DNA of 64,000 nucleotides from the NCBI GenBank assembly GCA_963837395.1, contig CAWINI010000004.1:186001-250000 (forward strand). The letters run 5' to 3'. Of this stretch, positions 34,925 through 44,298 are shown piece by piece. The number at the start of each line of letters is the position of its first letter. The first letter of the stretch is position 1. Source of the DNA: CAVZQN01 sp963837395. GTDB lineage: Bacteria > Acidobacteriota > HRBIN11 > JAKEFK01. The notes under the pieces are model-generated. The model was given only the letters and a program-made list of their open reading frames with translations. It did not search any database and had not been told where the DNA came from. A program made the position numbers and the translations under genes.

Positions 34925-35416
34925 TCAGTGTCCCTGTGGTTGAGTTGCTTCGAACTGTTTTGCTACTTCATGCCCAAGTAGATGATTCAGAATCAGATAA
35001 CGGGTTTCGAGGTACACCGCAATCGCTGAAACCAAAAGAGTTATGATCCCCTGAATTTCGTGGGCCCATGCCGGGAACACTTTGGTATGCGCGCCCCCTC
35101 CAAGAATTGTTTGAGCCATGACTAACAATATTGCCAATGTTGCCACCCGGAAAACGATGCTGCGATATTTTTTGGTTTGCCTTACAGCTTCAGGATTCAG
35201 ACCTGCCTTTTCGACCGCCTGCCGGATCATTCTTCCCAAAGCCGCAAAATACATCATTGTCATGGAATGCGAAAATACACTGAGCCCCGTTGCAATCAAG
35301 GCCATAATGATGTGATTCTTCATCGGGATTGAAACACCAGCGGTAAAACCCTGGTAGAAGACATACACCAGCGCAACGAATGATGCGAGATTAAATGTAA
35401 TTAAAACGCCAGTCAT
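34925..35416 (-). CDS. Four-helix membrane protein, unknown function
   Basis: 163 residues with four predicted membrane helices (about 5-24, 36-60, 92-108, 120-142). Histidines lie in or next to helices (KNHIIMAL, FSHSMTMMYF, GGAHTKVFPAWAH), which could ligate a metal or heme, but no family is recognised. The stop lies within a ACCACAGGGACAC repeat, so QPQGH at the C-terminus is repeat-encoded. It may be cotranscribed with nfeD. The inverted repeat at 35420-35669 begins 3 nt upstream of its ATG. Confidence 0.75.
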   Translation of the reverse strand: MTGVLITFNLASFVALVYVFYQGFTAGVSIPMKNHIIMALIATGLSVFSHSMTMMYFAALGRMIRQAVEKAGLNPEAVRQTKKYRSIVFRVATLAILLVMAQTILGGGAHTKVFPAWAHEIQGIITLLVSAIAVYLETRYLILNHLLGHEVAKQFEATQPQGH

Positions 35417-35419
35417 AGT

Positions 35420-35669
35420 AATTTGTAGCGCCGGCGGCTCGCCGGCGCTGGCGAAACTGTCAACTAAACGCTTCCCATGCGAGCAGAAGCGAGCATGAGA
35501 ATTGTTTATTCTGAAATGATTCTACAAGCTTCGCAATATTCGAACATTTTTTAAAAAAAATTCGGATAAAGAAAATTCACTCATTGATCTTATGCATGCT
35601 CGCTTCCGCTCGCATACACACAGATCAGCTTGGTAAAGTTGCGCCGGCGAGCCGCCGGCGCTACAAATT
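35420..35669. repeat. Nested inverted-repeat element (REPIN/MITE-like), 29-bp perfect outer arms
   Basis: The outer arms 35420-35448 and 35641-35669 are exact reverse complements over 29 bp (core GCGCCGGCGGCTCGCCGGCGC). Inner arms 35477-35496 and 35596-35615 match in 19 of 20 bases, and each arm is itself nearly palindromic. The 95-nt centre is AT-rich and codes for nothing credible. The right arm supplies the TAG stop of the GT4 gene. There is no transposase, so a non-autonomous element or a REP doublet is inferred. Confidence 0.85.
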
Positions 35670-36845
35670 GCTTGCATGCCTTTTATAAATCCCCTCAAGC
35701 TGTTTACACTTCACATCCCATGAAAGTTCATTAGCCGCTCGCTGTCGCGCAGCAGTACCGAGCCGTTCACGAAGTTCCGGATCACGAAACAGTTCTACCA
35801 TAGCACTGGAAAGCGCATCGATATCACCCGATCGAACCAGCAAACCATCTTGATGATCCTTAATGACATTCCGCATTCCCGGAATGTCACTGGCGATCAC
35901 CGCACAACCGGAAGCAAGCGCTTCAAGCAGGACGTTTGGTAATCCATCACGATTTCCGGAAAGATCAGTAATGGATGGCACAGCTACGATTTCCGCTTGA
36001 CGATACAACTCTGGAAGATCTGAATGTTGTGCAGATCCAGGGAGCCGCACCCTTTCAAAGATTCCCAATTGAACTGCCTTTTGCCGCAACGGTTCTAATA
36101 ATGGTCCTTCTCCGACTATTTCAATAGTACTATTTTTATAATACTTGCAGATTTGCGAAAATGCATGTAATAACTCAACAAAGCCCTTCTTATGTACAAG
36201 CCTTCCGACAGCCAGTACTGTGCCCTGTTGCGGTTTTCCACCAGGTGAAAACAGATTTACATCCACTCCATATTCAGTTAAGGCCACGTCGCGATCAGAA
36301 AGACGAACAGCCTGTTCTTGAAGATCAGGACTGCAAGCGGTCACTGCATTGGCGCGTTTTAGAACCCATCGAGCAAAAGAGCCAAAGATTTTCATTTTTC
36401 TGGCAAGATACATATCTGAACCATGCAAACTCACCACCAGAGGCAAACCAAGGGTCTTGCTTAAACGCGCGCCAATGAAACCATTGGGAAGCACCCAATG
36501 TCCATGGATTAAATCAGGACGATTCTTCTTTGCCACATTCAGCGCCAGACGATAGGCTCGATGCATCGCAATCAAAGCCAACGGATACACGCGTTTTTTC
36601 AAACGCACATCCGCATCCAATGATTGTGCATATCCCCAAGCAGGTTCGCTTTCATCACCTGGTACGCGATAAGTATGCAGCGAAACACCATTCCGTACTT
36701 TTTCTTTTAACAAAGGATGGTACGGCAAAATCACATCAACGTTATGACCTAACTTTGCAATGCCTTCTGCGATTGCGGCAATAAATGGTGCTGATCCATC
36801 AGTTGGAGTTCGCGGATAACTTGTGGTGATCATCAAGACGTGCAT
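35661..36845 (-). CDS. GT4-family glycosyltransferase
   Basis: 394 residues with a GT-B fold. The N-terminal domain has MITTSYPRTPTDGSAPFI and HGHWVLPNG; the C-terminal donor domain has VGRLVHKKGFVELL and the E-rich DGLPNVLLEALASG motif. It resembles GT4 enzymes that extend exopolysaccharide or glycolipid chains; donor and acceptor are unknown. Its last codons and stop (AAT TTG TAG) are part of the 29-bp inverted-repeat arm. Confidence 0.93.
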   Translation of the reverse strand: MHVLMITTSYPRTPTDGSAPFIAAIAEGIAKLGHNVDVILPYHPLLKEKVRNGVSLHTYRVPGDESEPAWGYAQSLDADVRLKKRVYPLALIAMHRAYRLALNVAKKNRPDLIHGHWVLPNGFIGARLSKTLGLPLVVSLHGSDMYLARKMKIFGSFARWVLKRANAVTACSPDLQEQAVRLSDRDVALTEYGVDVNLFSPGGKPQQGTVLAVGRLVHKKGFVELLHAFSQICKYYKNSTIEIVGEGPLLEPLRQKAVQLGIFERVRLPGSAQHSDLPELYRQAEIVAVPSITDLSGNRDGLPNVLLEALASGCAVIASDIPGMRNVIKDHQDGLLVRSGDIDALSSAMVELFRDPELRERLGTAARQRAANELSWDVKCKQLEGIYKRHASNL

Positions 36846-36858
36846 TGGTCTCTGTGTT

Positions 36859-37648
36859 TCAGTGGTTCAGGAACTTACGGACCACAGCATTAACCTCAGA
36901 AGGAAATTCGCGCCAAAAACCATGTCCACCTTTCGGAAAGATATGCAATTTAGCATTTGGGATTGCGGCAGCAAGATCCTTCGAATCTTGGGCAGTCGTA
37001 ATCAAATCGTCTTGACCTACAATTACAAGAGTCGGACTTTGAATTTTCGATGCTATTTTGCGCGAATCATGTTTCTGGCAGGCAATCGATTGTTCGAAAT
37101 ATCCGCGAAGCAGTTCGGTAGGATTCAATTGCGAAATGAATGCTTCCATTTGTTCCAACCGGCTGCGATTGTTCATACAATATTCCCGCGAATATGAAAG
37201 CAAAAAAGTTAAACGATACACGGCAAACAATCCAGCCTTTTCAGCAACCGTTCGTCCAAGATCAAGCAATTCATTTCCGTACTTATCATGATGCAGAATT
37301 GTAGAAGCAAGAACTAATGAACGAACTTTTGAGGGCCACCGCGCGGCAATCCATTGCGCAATCATTCCACCCATCGATTTACCAATAATGTGTTTGCGTA
37401 ATTCCAAGATAGTCCATCAAAGCGACAGCATCTTCCGCCATCATCTCTGTTGAATATGGACCTTCTGGCTTGTTGGATCTGCCTGAACCACGATTCTCAA
37501 GAATTACAATCCGATAATCCTTAAACTCAGGTAAAAATTGCGACCATGTTGTGGCATCAGAACCAAGACCAGGAATTAACAACAGTGGATCGCCCAATCC
37601 ATGAGATTCGTAATAAAGATCGACTTCATTTACCCGCGCGTAGGGCAT
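36859..37648 (-). CDS. Alpha/beta-fold hydrolase, frameshifted
   Basis: About 262 residues after repair. The oxyanion region LLLIPGLGSDATTW precedes the nucleophile motif GKSMGGMIAQ; the Asp is in VGQDDLITT and the His in GGHGFWREF, so the catalytic triad is complete. The halves are in different frames, with the break near 37,385-37,392 (coding GGAATTACGCAAACACATTA); net shift +1, or a 2-nt loss giving the usual LGITQTHIIGKSMGG. The stop codon sits in an ACCACTGAAACACAGAG repeat. ATG 37648 follows the TPR gene by 4 nt. Confidence 0.87.
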
Positions 37649-37652
37649 GTTG

Positions 37653-38603
37653 TTACATATCTTTAATGAGTTCCAAAATATCTGCTTTATCAGCCGCATT
37701 CGGATTCAATTCCAAATATTTTTGAAACTCCATCTTCGCTTCATCCTTTTTGGATTGACCCAACAATGCCATCCCTAATTGTTGATGCACAACCGGTTCT
37801 TTCGGATTAATCGCAATTGCTTTTTTGAAAGCGGATTCGGCTTCCGCATAGTTTCCGCTATTTGAATAACAAGCTCCAAGGTTGTATGCAGCTTCGTAAC
37901 TTTGAGGAAGCAATTCAACAGCTTTTGCAAGTGGAGTTATTGCATCCACAAAATTTTTCTGAGCCATGAAGCTGTTGCCGATCGCCAAAAAGGCAGCACC
38001 AAAGTCTGGTTTTACTTTAATTGCTTCTTCATAGCGGTCTCTTGCTTTTTCAAACTGATCCCGCCGTTCATATGCGAGGCCGAGATTATATTGACTGTTC
38101 GCATTCGTCGGATCTGCTTCCACAATTTTTTCGAAGGCTGCAACTGCCTCATTTACCTTACCTTCATTTAATAAAGCCGCCGCTTTTTGAGCATCTTGTG
38201 CTCGTGTGACTTCAGGCGATGGCGTTTGTTGTTCCTGCTGTCCTGGTGCTGCTTGCGGTGTAGCCTGCGGCACCGGTTCCATTTTCATGTCCACTTGAAC
38301 CGCTTTATCAGAAGGATGAACTGCAACATCATAGTAGGCAAATTCCACCGGCCTGTATCCATCTTTTGACGGAGTCAAACGATACTTTCCAGGCCGAATG
38401 CCAATGTGCACATACTCTCCTTTATCATTAGTAGTGGCGGTATAGACTTGAGTCATTTCTCCCTGAAGCTCAATCTTAATCGTCACCTTGGGAATCGGCT
38501 TGCCTGAAGGATCTAGCACCTTACCCCGGACCTGTCCCGTAGGATCAGCCGAGGCAATTGCCGCTGTAAATAGCAAGAAACATATGTATAGTACTCTTTT
38601 CAT
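37653..38603 (-). CDS. Secreted TPR protein with carboxypeptidase-regulatory domain
   Basis: 316 residues: signal peptide (MKRVLYICFLLFTAAIASA), CarboxypepD_reg-like domain (about 24-105; VRGKVLDPSGKPIPKVTIKI, GEYVHIGIRPGKYRL), a Pro/Gln-rich linker (about 108-130), then four TPR repeats (about 140-300; NSQYNLGLAYERRDQFEKAR). This architecture is common in Acidobacteria. It probably works with the GWxTD protein encoded just upstream on the same strand. Confidence 0.9.
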   Translation of the reverse strand: MKRVLYICFLLFTAAIASADPTGQVRGKVLDPSGKPIPKVTIKIELQGEMTQVYTATTNDKGEYVHIGIRPGKYRLTPSKDGYRPVEFAYYDVAVHPSDKAVQVDMKMEPVPQATPQAAPGQQEQQTPSPEVTRAQDAQKAAALLNEGKVNEAVAAFEKIVEADPTNANSQYNLGLAYERRDQFEKARDRYEEAIKVKPDFGAAFLAIGNSFMAQKNFVDAITPLAKAVELLPQSYEAAYNLGACYSNSGNYAEAESAFKKAIAINPKEPVVHQQLGMALLGQSKKDEAKMEFQKYLELNPNAADKADILELIKDM

Positions 38604-38618
38604 AGTACTACCCCCTGA

Positions 38619-39989
38619 TTATTGAACCTTAAAGGTTGTTTCCTTCGTTGCTGTCTGACCGCTCGCTTTGTCTGTGATGGTCAGCGTTAATTTGTATTCA
38701 CCAGGCTCAAATGTAGCAAGCGGAAAGCCTGTTGGAACCGTGATCTTTTTGCCAATTGCAAAGCCCTGCGGTGGCGATGGATGGCTTTGTTTCGGATTGC
38801 CACCGCCTTGTTTTTCGAATTTCACCGTTTCTTCAAGATTCGTCTTGCTGGTAGTAGGATCATTTTGGGCGTTGTAGATTTCATACAGCATTTTCAGATC
38901 ACTACCTTTTGCAAAAACGTGATCAAAGCTCGGGACAATCTTTGTTTTCCCAAAAGTGTATGGAGCCATTTCCGGTTTACCTTCATTTAATTGCTGAAAT
39001 TCTCCAACAAAGATTGGTGAACTGATGGAAAGCTTGGATGCATAGTCTGGAACCGACAGCGGAATTTTTGCACCGCTGGATTTGCTGCCATCGCTAACAC
39101 CAACGAGCATAGAATAATCACCCGGTTGAACCTTTAGTGATGTTTCAAAAAATCCTGCTTTCTCTTCTGCGCTAGCAAATGGAAGTTCAGTCTCAGTAAC
39201 TGTATTTCCGGAAGCATCCACAATCCGCACACCAACTTTCGCAGTCTTAGGGGCATCGGACTTCAATGCAACTGTAGCAAAGGTTTGGCCTTCTGATGTC
39301 ATAAAAGAATCGCCTAAAACGTCTGCGCTAAAATCTTTGGTAGGACTTCCTGAAGCTGCTGCATCCAGTGCTGATTTCACACCTGGAGTTGCTACTGCAA
39401 CGATCGTTGGCTCGCCGATTGTCGTAGTCTTGGTAACAGGTGGTGGAGCTTGTGCAGTAGCCACCTGACTCAAGTTGGCAAAAAAAGCCCGCGCCTTATC
39501 AAGCGTTTCATTTGCTGCTTTAGGATCATCAAAAACAAAACCACCTTTTTCTTCATCACCAACAAACTTGATCTCAGGTTCTCCAACTCCCATTTCTTTT
39601 GGTAATCCTTTCCAGACCCATGTTTGCTTTGGTGGTTCGCCTTCTTCTTTTTTCTGATCGGATGGATTTCCAAGAAGAAGCACTGCTTTACCCATATCAG
39701 AATCCAGCGGCCGCTTTTGTCCGCCTGTTATTTTTTCAGTTACAGTTTTGACCCGATTTTCATATTCTGTCTTAAACTCATTTTCCGGCGTTCCAGGAGA
39801 TGGGTCACGCTTTGCCCAAAAATCCGCAATAAATTTTTCTTTCTCTTCGTTTGTTTTTAATTTCTTAAATGCATCTCTTTCTTCTTTCGTAATCAATACT
39901 TTTACAGTCTCATCCACCCATTTGTCGTATTGATCCGCAAAAGCTACTGATACCGCAAGTAACAGTATCAACATTAAAATTTTTTTCAT
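38619..39989 (-). CDS. GWxTD-domain secreted protein
   Basis: 456 residues. A signal peptide (MKKILMLILLLAVSVAFA) precedes a GWxTD domain (about 22-115): KWVDETVKVLITKEERDAFK, then FWAKRDPSPGTPENEFK. Beta-rich Ig-like parts follow, with a C-terminal EPGEYKLTLTITDK. GWxTD proteins are widespread in Acidobacteria and Bacteroidetes-like groups but have no established function. The gene is 15 nt upstream of the TPR gene; the pair is likely one transcript. Confidence 0.9.
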   Translation of the reverse strand: MKKILMLILLLAVSVAFADQYDKWVDETVKVLITKEERDAFKKLKTNEEKEKFIADFWAKRDPSPGTPENEFKTEYENRVKTVTEKITGGQKRPLDSDMGKAVLLLGNPSDQKKEEGEPPKQTWVWKGLPKEMGVGEPEIKFVGDEEKGGFVFDDPKAANETLDKARAFFANLSQVATAQAPPPVTKTTTIGEPTIVAVATPGVKSALDAAASGSPTKDFSADVLGDSFMTSEGQTFATVALKSDAPKTAKVGVRIVDASGNTVTETELPFASAEEKAGFFETSLKVQPGDYSMLVGVSDGSKSSGAKIPLSVPDYASKLSISSPIFVGEFQQLNEGKPEMAPYTFGKTKIVPSFDHVFAKGSDLKMLYEIYNAQNDPTTSKTNLEETVKFEKQGGGNPKQSHPSPPQGFAIGKKITVPTGFPLATFEPGEYKLTLTITDKASGQTATKETTFKVQ

Positions 39990-40037
39990 TAGATTTATCT
40001 CCTTAGCAATTGTAGATTCGCAAGCCGCGATTGCGAC

Positions 40038-40943
40038 TTAGCTCATCCGTACGTAGGAACCAGCCGGTGCCAATCCCTGAAAGAATTCAGGATGAAGGAT
40101 TTCCGCCAGTAATTCTACACCATTAACAAGGCGGGGTCCTGATCGGCTGAAATACGAATTTGCATCCGTAAGATATATAAGACCATTTTGATACGATTTC
40201 AGCTTGTGCCATGGAAAAACAGTTTGCGATTTTGTAAATTCATCGCCTGTTTTTTCCAGATTACATCCACAGGGCATAAAAATCAGGATGTCGGGATTTT
40301 TTTCGGCAAGCTCTTCCCATTTTAATGGTCGTGAAGGATGCCCAATCTGGGCCAGCACTTCTTCTCCTCCTGCAAGCTGAACCATTTCCGGAACCCAGTG
40401 TCCGGTTCGCCATAACGGATTCAACCATTCTATGCATGCCACAGAAGGACGTGGCGATAGTAGTGAAGCCGGGGCAATTTTCTTAATCCGATCTTGCAAT
40501 CCTTTCACAATGGGCTGAGCAATTATTTTTGTGCGATTACCAACTTGAATCATGTCCGAAAAAACATCTTCCAGATTTTTCGGATTCAGCGATAAAACAT
40601 CCGGTTTTGTTTCGAGATTACTTATAGCTCGATCCACTTCCCGAGGTGTGATTGCGCAGACATGACATAAATCCTGGGTAACAATCAGATCCGGTTTTAC
40701 TTCACGGAGGAGTTCATCGTTAATTGCATATAGACTCTCACCCGCCTTCGCAAGTTCCCGAACTTTAGAATCGATTTCCTGCTGCAACAAATTTACCGAA
40801 TCAAAAACGCACCTCGTAAGTATCGGCTTGTTTTGAACATCCTCAGGAAAATCACATTCGTGCGTCACACCAACAACGGATTTACCGAGACCTAAGGCAT
40901 ATAAAATTTCAGTTGCGGATGGCAAAAAGCTAACAATATTCAT
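40038..40943 (-). CDS. Cobalamin-binding protein, BtuF-like, without signal peptide
   Basis: 301 residues of the periplasmic-binding-protein fold (PF01497): MNIVSFLPSATEILYALGLG, HECDFPEDV, KPDLIVTQDLCHVC, ACIEWLNPLWRTGHWVPE, and PDILIFMPCGCNLE. The C-xx-C-type motifs and ACIEWL are typical of the cobalamin-binding cousins of BtuF that start at the domain itself. No signal peptide is seen, so it is probably cytoplasmic. It diverges from the M16 gene. It is 9 kb from the B12 uptake locus. Confidence 0.9.
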   Translation of the reverse strand: MNIVSFLPSATEILYALGLGKSVVGVTHECDFPEDVQNKPILTRCVFDSVNLLQQEIDSKVRELAKAGESLYAINDELLREVKPDLIVTQDLCHVCAITPREVDRAISNLETKPDVLSLNPKNLEDVFSDMIQVGNRTKIIAQPIVKGLQDRIKKIAPASLLSPRPSVACIEWLNPLWRTGHWVPEMVQLAGGEEVLAQIGHPSRPLKWEELAEKNPDILIFMPCGCNLEKTGDEFTKSQTVFPWHKLKSYQNGLIYLTDANSYFSRSGPRLVNGVELLAEILHPEFFQGLAPAGSYVRMS

Positions 40944-41039
40944 TTTTTGAAGTTTTTGATTTTACATTATATGTAATACCCTTACCACAGATCCTCTGAA
41001 ACTTTGCGGTAAAAAGAAAGTATTGAAAGGAAAGACCAT

Positions 41040-43733
41040 ATGAAAAAGCTTGCGTTGATTCTCTTTTTTCTGGCATTTGTAACATCTGTTTCAGCAATTC
41101 AAAAAACAACATCGGTTGAAGGAATTACCGAATATCAATTAGACAACGGAATGAAAGCTTTGTTATTTCCAGATCAAACTAAGCAAAACATTACGGTCAA
41201 CATTACATATCTTGTTGGATCTGCAAATGAGAGTTACGGCGAGACCGGGATGGCTCATTTACTTGAGCACATGTTGTTCAAAGGGACTCCAAAGCATACT
41301 AATTTGCGGCAAGAGATGGAGAATCGCGGGGCACGATGGAATGCAAGCACATTCCTTGATCGGACAAATTATTTCGAAATTATTCCGGCCTCTGAAGCAA
41401 ACCTGGAATGGGCATTGGAATTAGAAGCAGACCGGATGGTCCACAGCAATGTTGCCAAAAAAGATCTTGATTCAGAAATGACTGTTGTGCGTAACGAATT
41501 TGAAGCTGGTGAAAATGATCCATTCAGTGTGTTGATGGAAAGAATGCTGGAAGAAGCTTACATCTGGCATGCCTATGGACGCCCAACGATTGGTTCGCGA
41601 TCTGATATTGAAAATGTTCCGATCGAAAAATTGCAGGCGTTTTACAAAATGTATTACCAGCCGGACAATGCAGTGCTTTTGATTGCAGGCCGGTTTGATG
41701 AAGCAAAAGCTTTGGAATGGATCAAAAAATATTTCGAAGCGATTCCAAAACCAGAGCGCAAACTTCCCGAATTTTATACAAAAGAGCCGACTCAAGATGG
41801 TGAACGTAATGTTACGTTAAGACGCGTCGGAGATGTTCAATATGCGGGCGTGGTCTATCACGTACCAGCTGGCTCTGATCCTGATTTTGCACCGATCGAT
41901 ATCCTTACCGAAATTCTGACCGATTCACCTTCCGGAAGACTTTATAAAGCATTAGTAGAAACAAAAAAGGCAAGTTCAATTTTCGGATTTACGTTTCAGC
42001 TAAAACAACCAGGAGTTTTTTTAGGCGCAGCTGAAGTGCGTAAAGAAACACAGTTAAAGCCTGCAGAAGATGGACTTCTTGAAACCATCGAAGGAGTTGC
42101 TAACAATCCTCCAACTGATGAGGAAGTAAATCGTGCACGAACATCGCTTTTGAAAAATATTGACTTAAGTCTGAATGCCCCGGATCGTGTTGGCCTGGAA
42201 CTGAGTGAATGGATCGCGATGGGAGATTGGCGGTTGTTTTTTCTTCATCGCGATCGATTGAAGAAAGTTACACCGCAAGATGTGCAGAAAGTAGCAAAAG
42301 CTTATTTCAAAACATCCAATCGAACTGTTGGCGTTTTCATGCCTGATATGAAGCCCGATCGCGCTGAAATTCCTGAGGCGCCAAATGTGGCTGAAGTGTT
42401 AAAGGATTACAAAGGCGAAACGGCTGTACAAGCAGGCGAAGCTTTTGATCCATCACCAGAAAATATCGAATCACGTACAACCAGACTCGATCTGCCAAAT
42501 GGAATTAGAGTCGCACTATTGCCGAAAAAAACTCGCGGCGGATCTGCTGTGGGAACGCTTGTGTTCCGTTATGGCGATCTTGATAGTTTGAAAAATCAAT
42601 CAAAGGTTGCGGACTTAACCGGCAGTATGTTGATGCGTGGTACGAAGAAACATACCAGACAACAAATTCAAGACGAGTTTGACCGGCTCAAAGCACGCGT
42701 GAGCATTTCCGGAAGTACAACTCGTGCCGGAGGATCGCTCGAAACAATTCGTGAAAATTTAACGCCGGTACTTCAACTTGTCGCAGAAATTCTAAGAGAG
42801 CCATCGTTTCCTGAAAAAGAATTTGAGCTGCTGAAGGAAGAAGAATCGGCCAGCATTGAAGAACTTCGAAGTGAGCCTCAATCGCTTGCACAAATTTCAC
42901 TGGATCGTCATTTAAATGATTTCCCACCGGGAGATCCGCGCTATGTTATGACACTTGATGAAGAGGCGGCAGCACTGAAAGCAGTGACATTGGATCAAGT
43001 CAAGAAGTTTTATGCAGATTTTTACGGTGGAACGAATGGTCAAATTGCAATCGTGGGTGATTTTGATAAAGATGAAATGCAAAAACTTCTCACTACCCTT
43101 TTTAATGATTGGAAGAGTCCAAAGCCGTTTTCGCGCATCCCAGATTTGTATCAAGATATTCCAGCGGTTGATGAATCGATTGAAGTTCCGGACAAACCCA
43201 ATTCGATGTTTATGGCAGGGATGAACTTAAATATTCGCGATGATGATCCGGATTATCCTGCGCTTTATTTCGCGAATTACATGCTAGGCGATGCATCCAA
43301 TTCTCGCTTTCACGAAAGAATTCGTGAAAAGGAAGGACTCAGCTATGGTGTCGGTTCATTTCTAAATGCGAGTCCATTTGACCGTGCCGGTACTTTTGGC
43401 GGTTATGCGATACAAGCACCTGAAAATATTACAAAAGTAGAAACGGCATTTAAGGAAGAAATTACAAAAGCGGCGAAAGATGGTTTCACTGAAGAAGAAA
43501 TGAAAACATCGAAATCAGGATTCAAAGAATCACGACAATTAAGTAGAGTTGAGGATCGCCGTTTAGCTAGCCTTCTTGCATCGTATCTTTATGTCGGCCG
43601 TACGTTAGCCTGGGATGCAGATTTCCAGAAAAAGATTGAAGCTTTAACGCAGCCGCAGGTACAGGAAGCGCTAAAGAAATACATCGACCTTTCGAAACTT
43701 TCAATCTACAAAGCTGGCAGCTTTAAGAAATAG
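41040..43733 (+). CDS. Secreted M16-family zinc peptidase (pitrilysin type), two-domain
   Basis: 897 residues with a signal peptide (MKKLALILFFLAFVTSVSA). The N-terminal half has the inverted zinc motif HLLEH (in AHLLEHMLFKGT) and the distal Glu in MTVVRNEFEAGEND. The C-terminal half (from about 470) repeats the fold without the motif (LRVALLPKKTRGG, EREKEGLSYGVGSF-like segments), so it is a single-chain two-lobe M16 enzyme. A TATTGAAAGGAAAG leader supports ATG 41040. Confidence 0.94.
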   Translation: MKKLALILFFLAFVTSVSAIQKTTSVEGITEYQLDNGMKALLFPDQTKQNITVNITYLVGSANESYGETGMAHLLEHMLFKGTPKHTNLRQEMENRGARWNASTFLDRTNYFEIIPASEANLEWALELEADRMVHSNVAKKDLDSEMTVVRNEFEAGENDPFSVLMERMLEEAYIWHAYGRPTIGSRSDIENVPIEKLQAFYKMYYQPDNAVLLIAGRFDEAKALEWIKKYFEAIPKPERKLPEFYTKEPTQDGERNVTLRRVGDVQYAGVVYHVPAGSDPDFAPIDILTEILTDSPSGRLYKALVETKKASSIFGFTFQLKQPGVFLGAAEVRKETQLKPAEDGLLETIEGVANNPPTDEEVNRARTSLLKNIDLSLNAPDRVGLELSEWIAMGDWRLFFLHRDRLKKVTPQDVQKVAKAYFKTSNRTVGVFMPDMKPDRAEIPEAPNVAEVLKDYKGETAVQAGEAFDPSPENIESRTTRLDLPNGIRVALLPKKTRGGSAVGTLVFRYGDLDSLKNQSKVADLTGSMLMRGTKKHTRQQIQDEFDRLKARVSISGSTTRAGGSLETIRENLTPVLQLVAEILREPSFPEKEFELLKEEESASIEELRSEPQSLAQISLDRHLNDFPPGDPRYVMTLDEEAAALKAVTLDQVKKFYADFYGGTNGQIAIVGDFDKDEMQKLLTTLFNDWKSPKPFSRIPDLYQDIPAVDESIEVPDKPNSMFMAGMNLNIRDDDPDYPALYFANYMLGDASNSRFHERIREKEGLSYGVGSFLNASPFDRAGTFGGYAIQAPENITKVETAFKEEITKAAKDGFTEEEMKTSKSGFKESRQLSRVEDRRLASLLASYLYVGRTLAWDADFQKKIEALTQPQVQEALKKYIDLSKLSIYKAGSFKK

Positions 43734-43744
43734 GACGGAAGCTT

Positions 43745-43920
43745 TAACCACGAAGTAACTCATGATCCTGAGATCAAACAGAAATAATGAAAATCGGCGT
43801 TCCTTTCTCCCCCTTATGAAGGGGGAGATCAAAGAGGGGGTTGGAGTCTTCAAAATGTTTCCAACCTCCCCTTTATCCCCTCCTTCATAAGGAGGGGAAC
43901 TTGGTCGATCGCCGATTTTC
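43745..43920. repeat. Dispersed repeat with cloverleaf-like fold (best copy)
   Basis: An outer stem GAAAATCGGCG (43789-43799) pairs perfectly with CGCCGATTTTC (43910-43920). Inside are three hairpins: CTCCCCCTT/AAGGGGGAG (43807-43827), GGTTGGA/TCCAACC (43839-43866) and CCCCTCCTT/AAGGAGGGG (43877-43897), with loops ATG and CAT on arms 1 and 3. The left flank from 43745 (TTAACCACGAAGTAACTCAT) also recurs at 51957. The rest of this 304-nt gap (43921-44037) shows no gene. Confidence 0.85.
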
Positions 43921-44037
43921 AAAGCAGGACATGAAGTGCGTCACCACATAGACAGGATGAGTGCATCGTCTTTACATATTCTTCAACAACGAGGAACACT
44001 GAATCGTTTTTAATGTATTTGTGGTTATAATAAAGGT

Positions 44038-44298
44038 ATGAAAATCCTGAGAAAGTTGGAAATTTCAAGAAAAGGACAACTTTTAATTCCAAAGTATTAC
44101 CGTGATAGATCAGGAATCAAACCCGGATCCAAAGTTGCTCTTACTGCAGAACCACACAGATTGATTGTCTCGGTGTTACCGGAAGATCCTGTTGAGGCCG
44201 CATGTGGATTTTTGAAAGGCGGACGTTCATTAACAGCAGCTTTACGGAAAGAGCGCCAGGCGGAAAATGAAAAAGAGAAAAAGAAAGTACGTCGTTGA
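44038..44298 (+). CDS. AbrB/VapB-type antitoxin
   Basis: 86 residues. An N-terminal swapped-hairpin domain (about 5-48; LEISRKGQLLIPKYYRDRSG, IKPGSKVAL) binds DNA; the C-terminal tail is rich in Arg, Glu and Lys and would wrap the toxin. It overlaps the downstream PIN-domain gene by 32 nt. Autorepression of the pair is expected from the family. Confidence 0.85.
   Translation: MKILRKLEISRKGQLLIPKYYRDRSGIKPGSKVALTAEPHRLIVSVLPEDPVEAACGFLKGGRSLTAALRKERQAENEKEKKKVRR

Noticed and set aside
40962..40976. TTACAT-TAT-ATGTAA palindrome between the BtuF-like and M16 genes
   Set aside because: Short and AT-rich, expected by chance; could be an operator but no second copy was seen.
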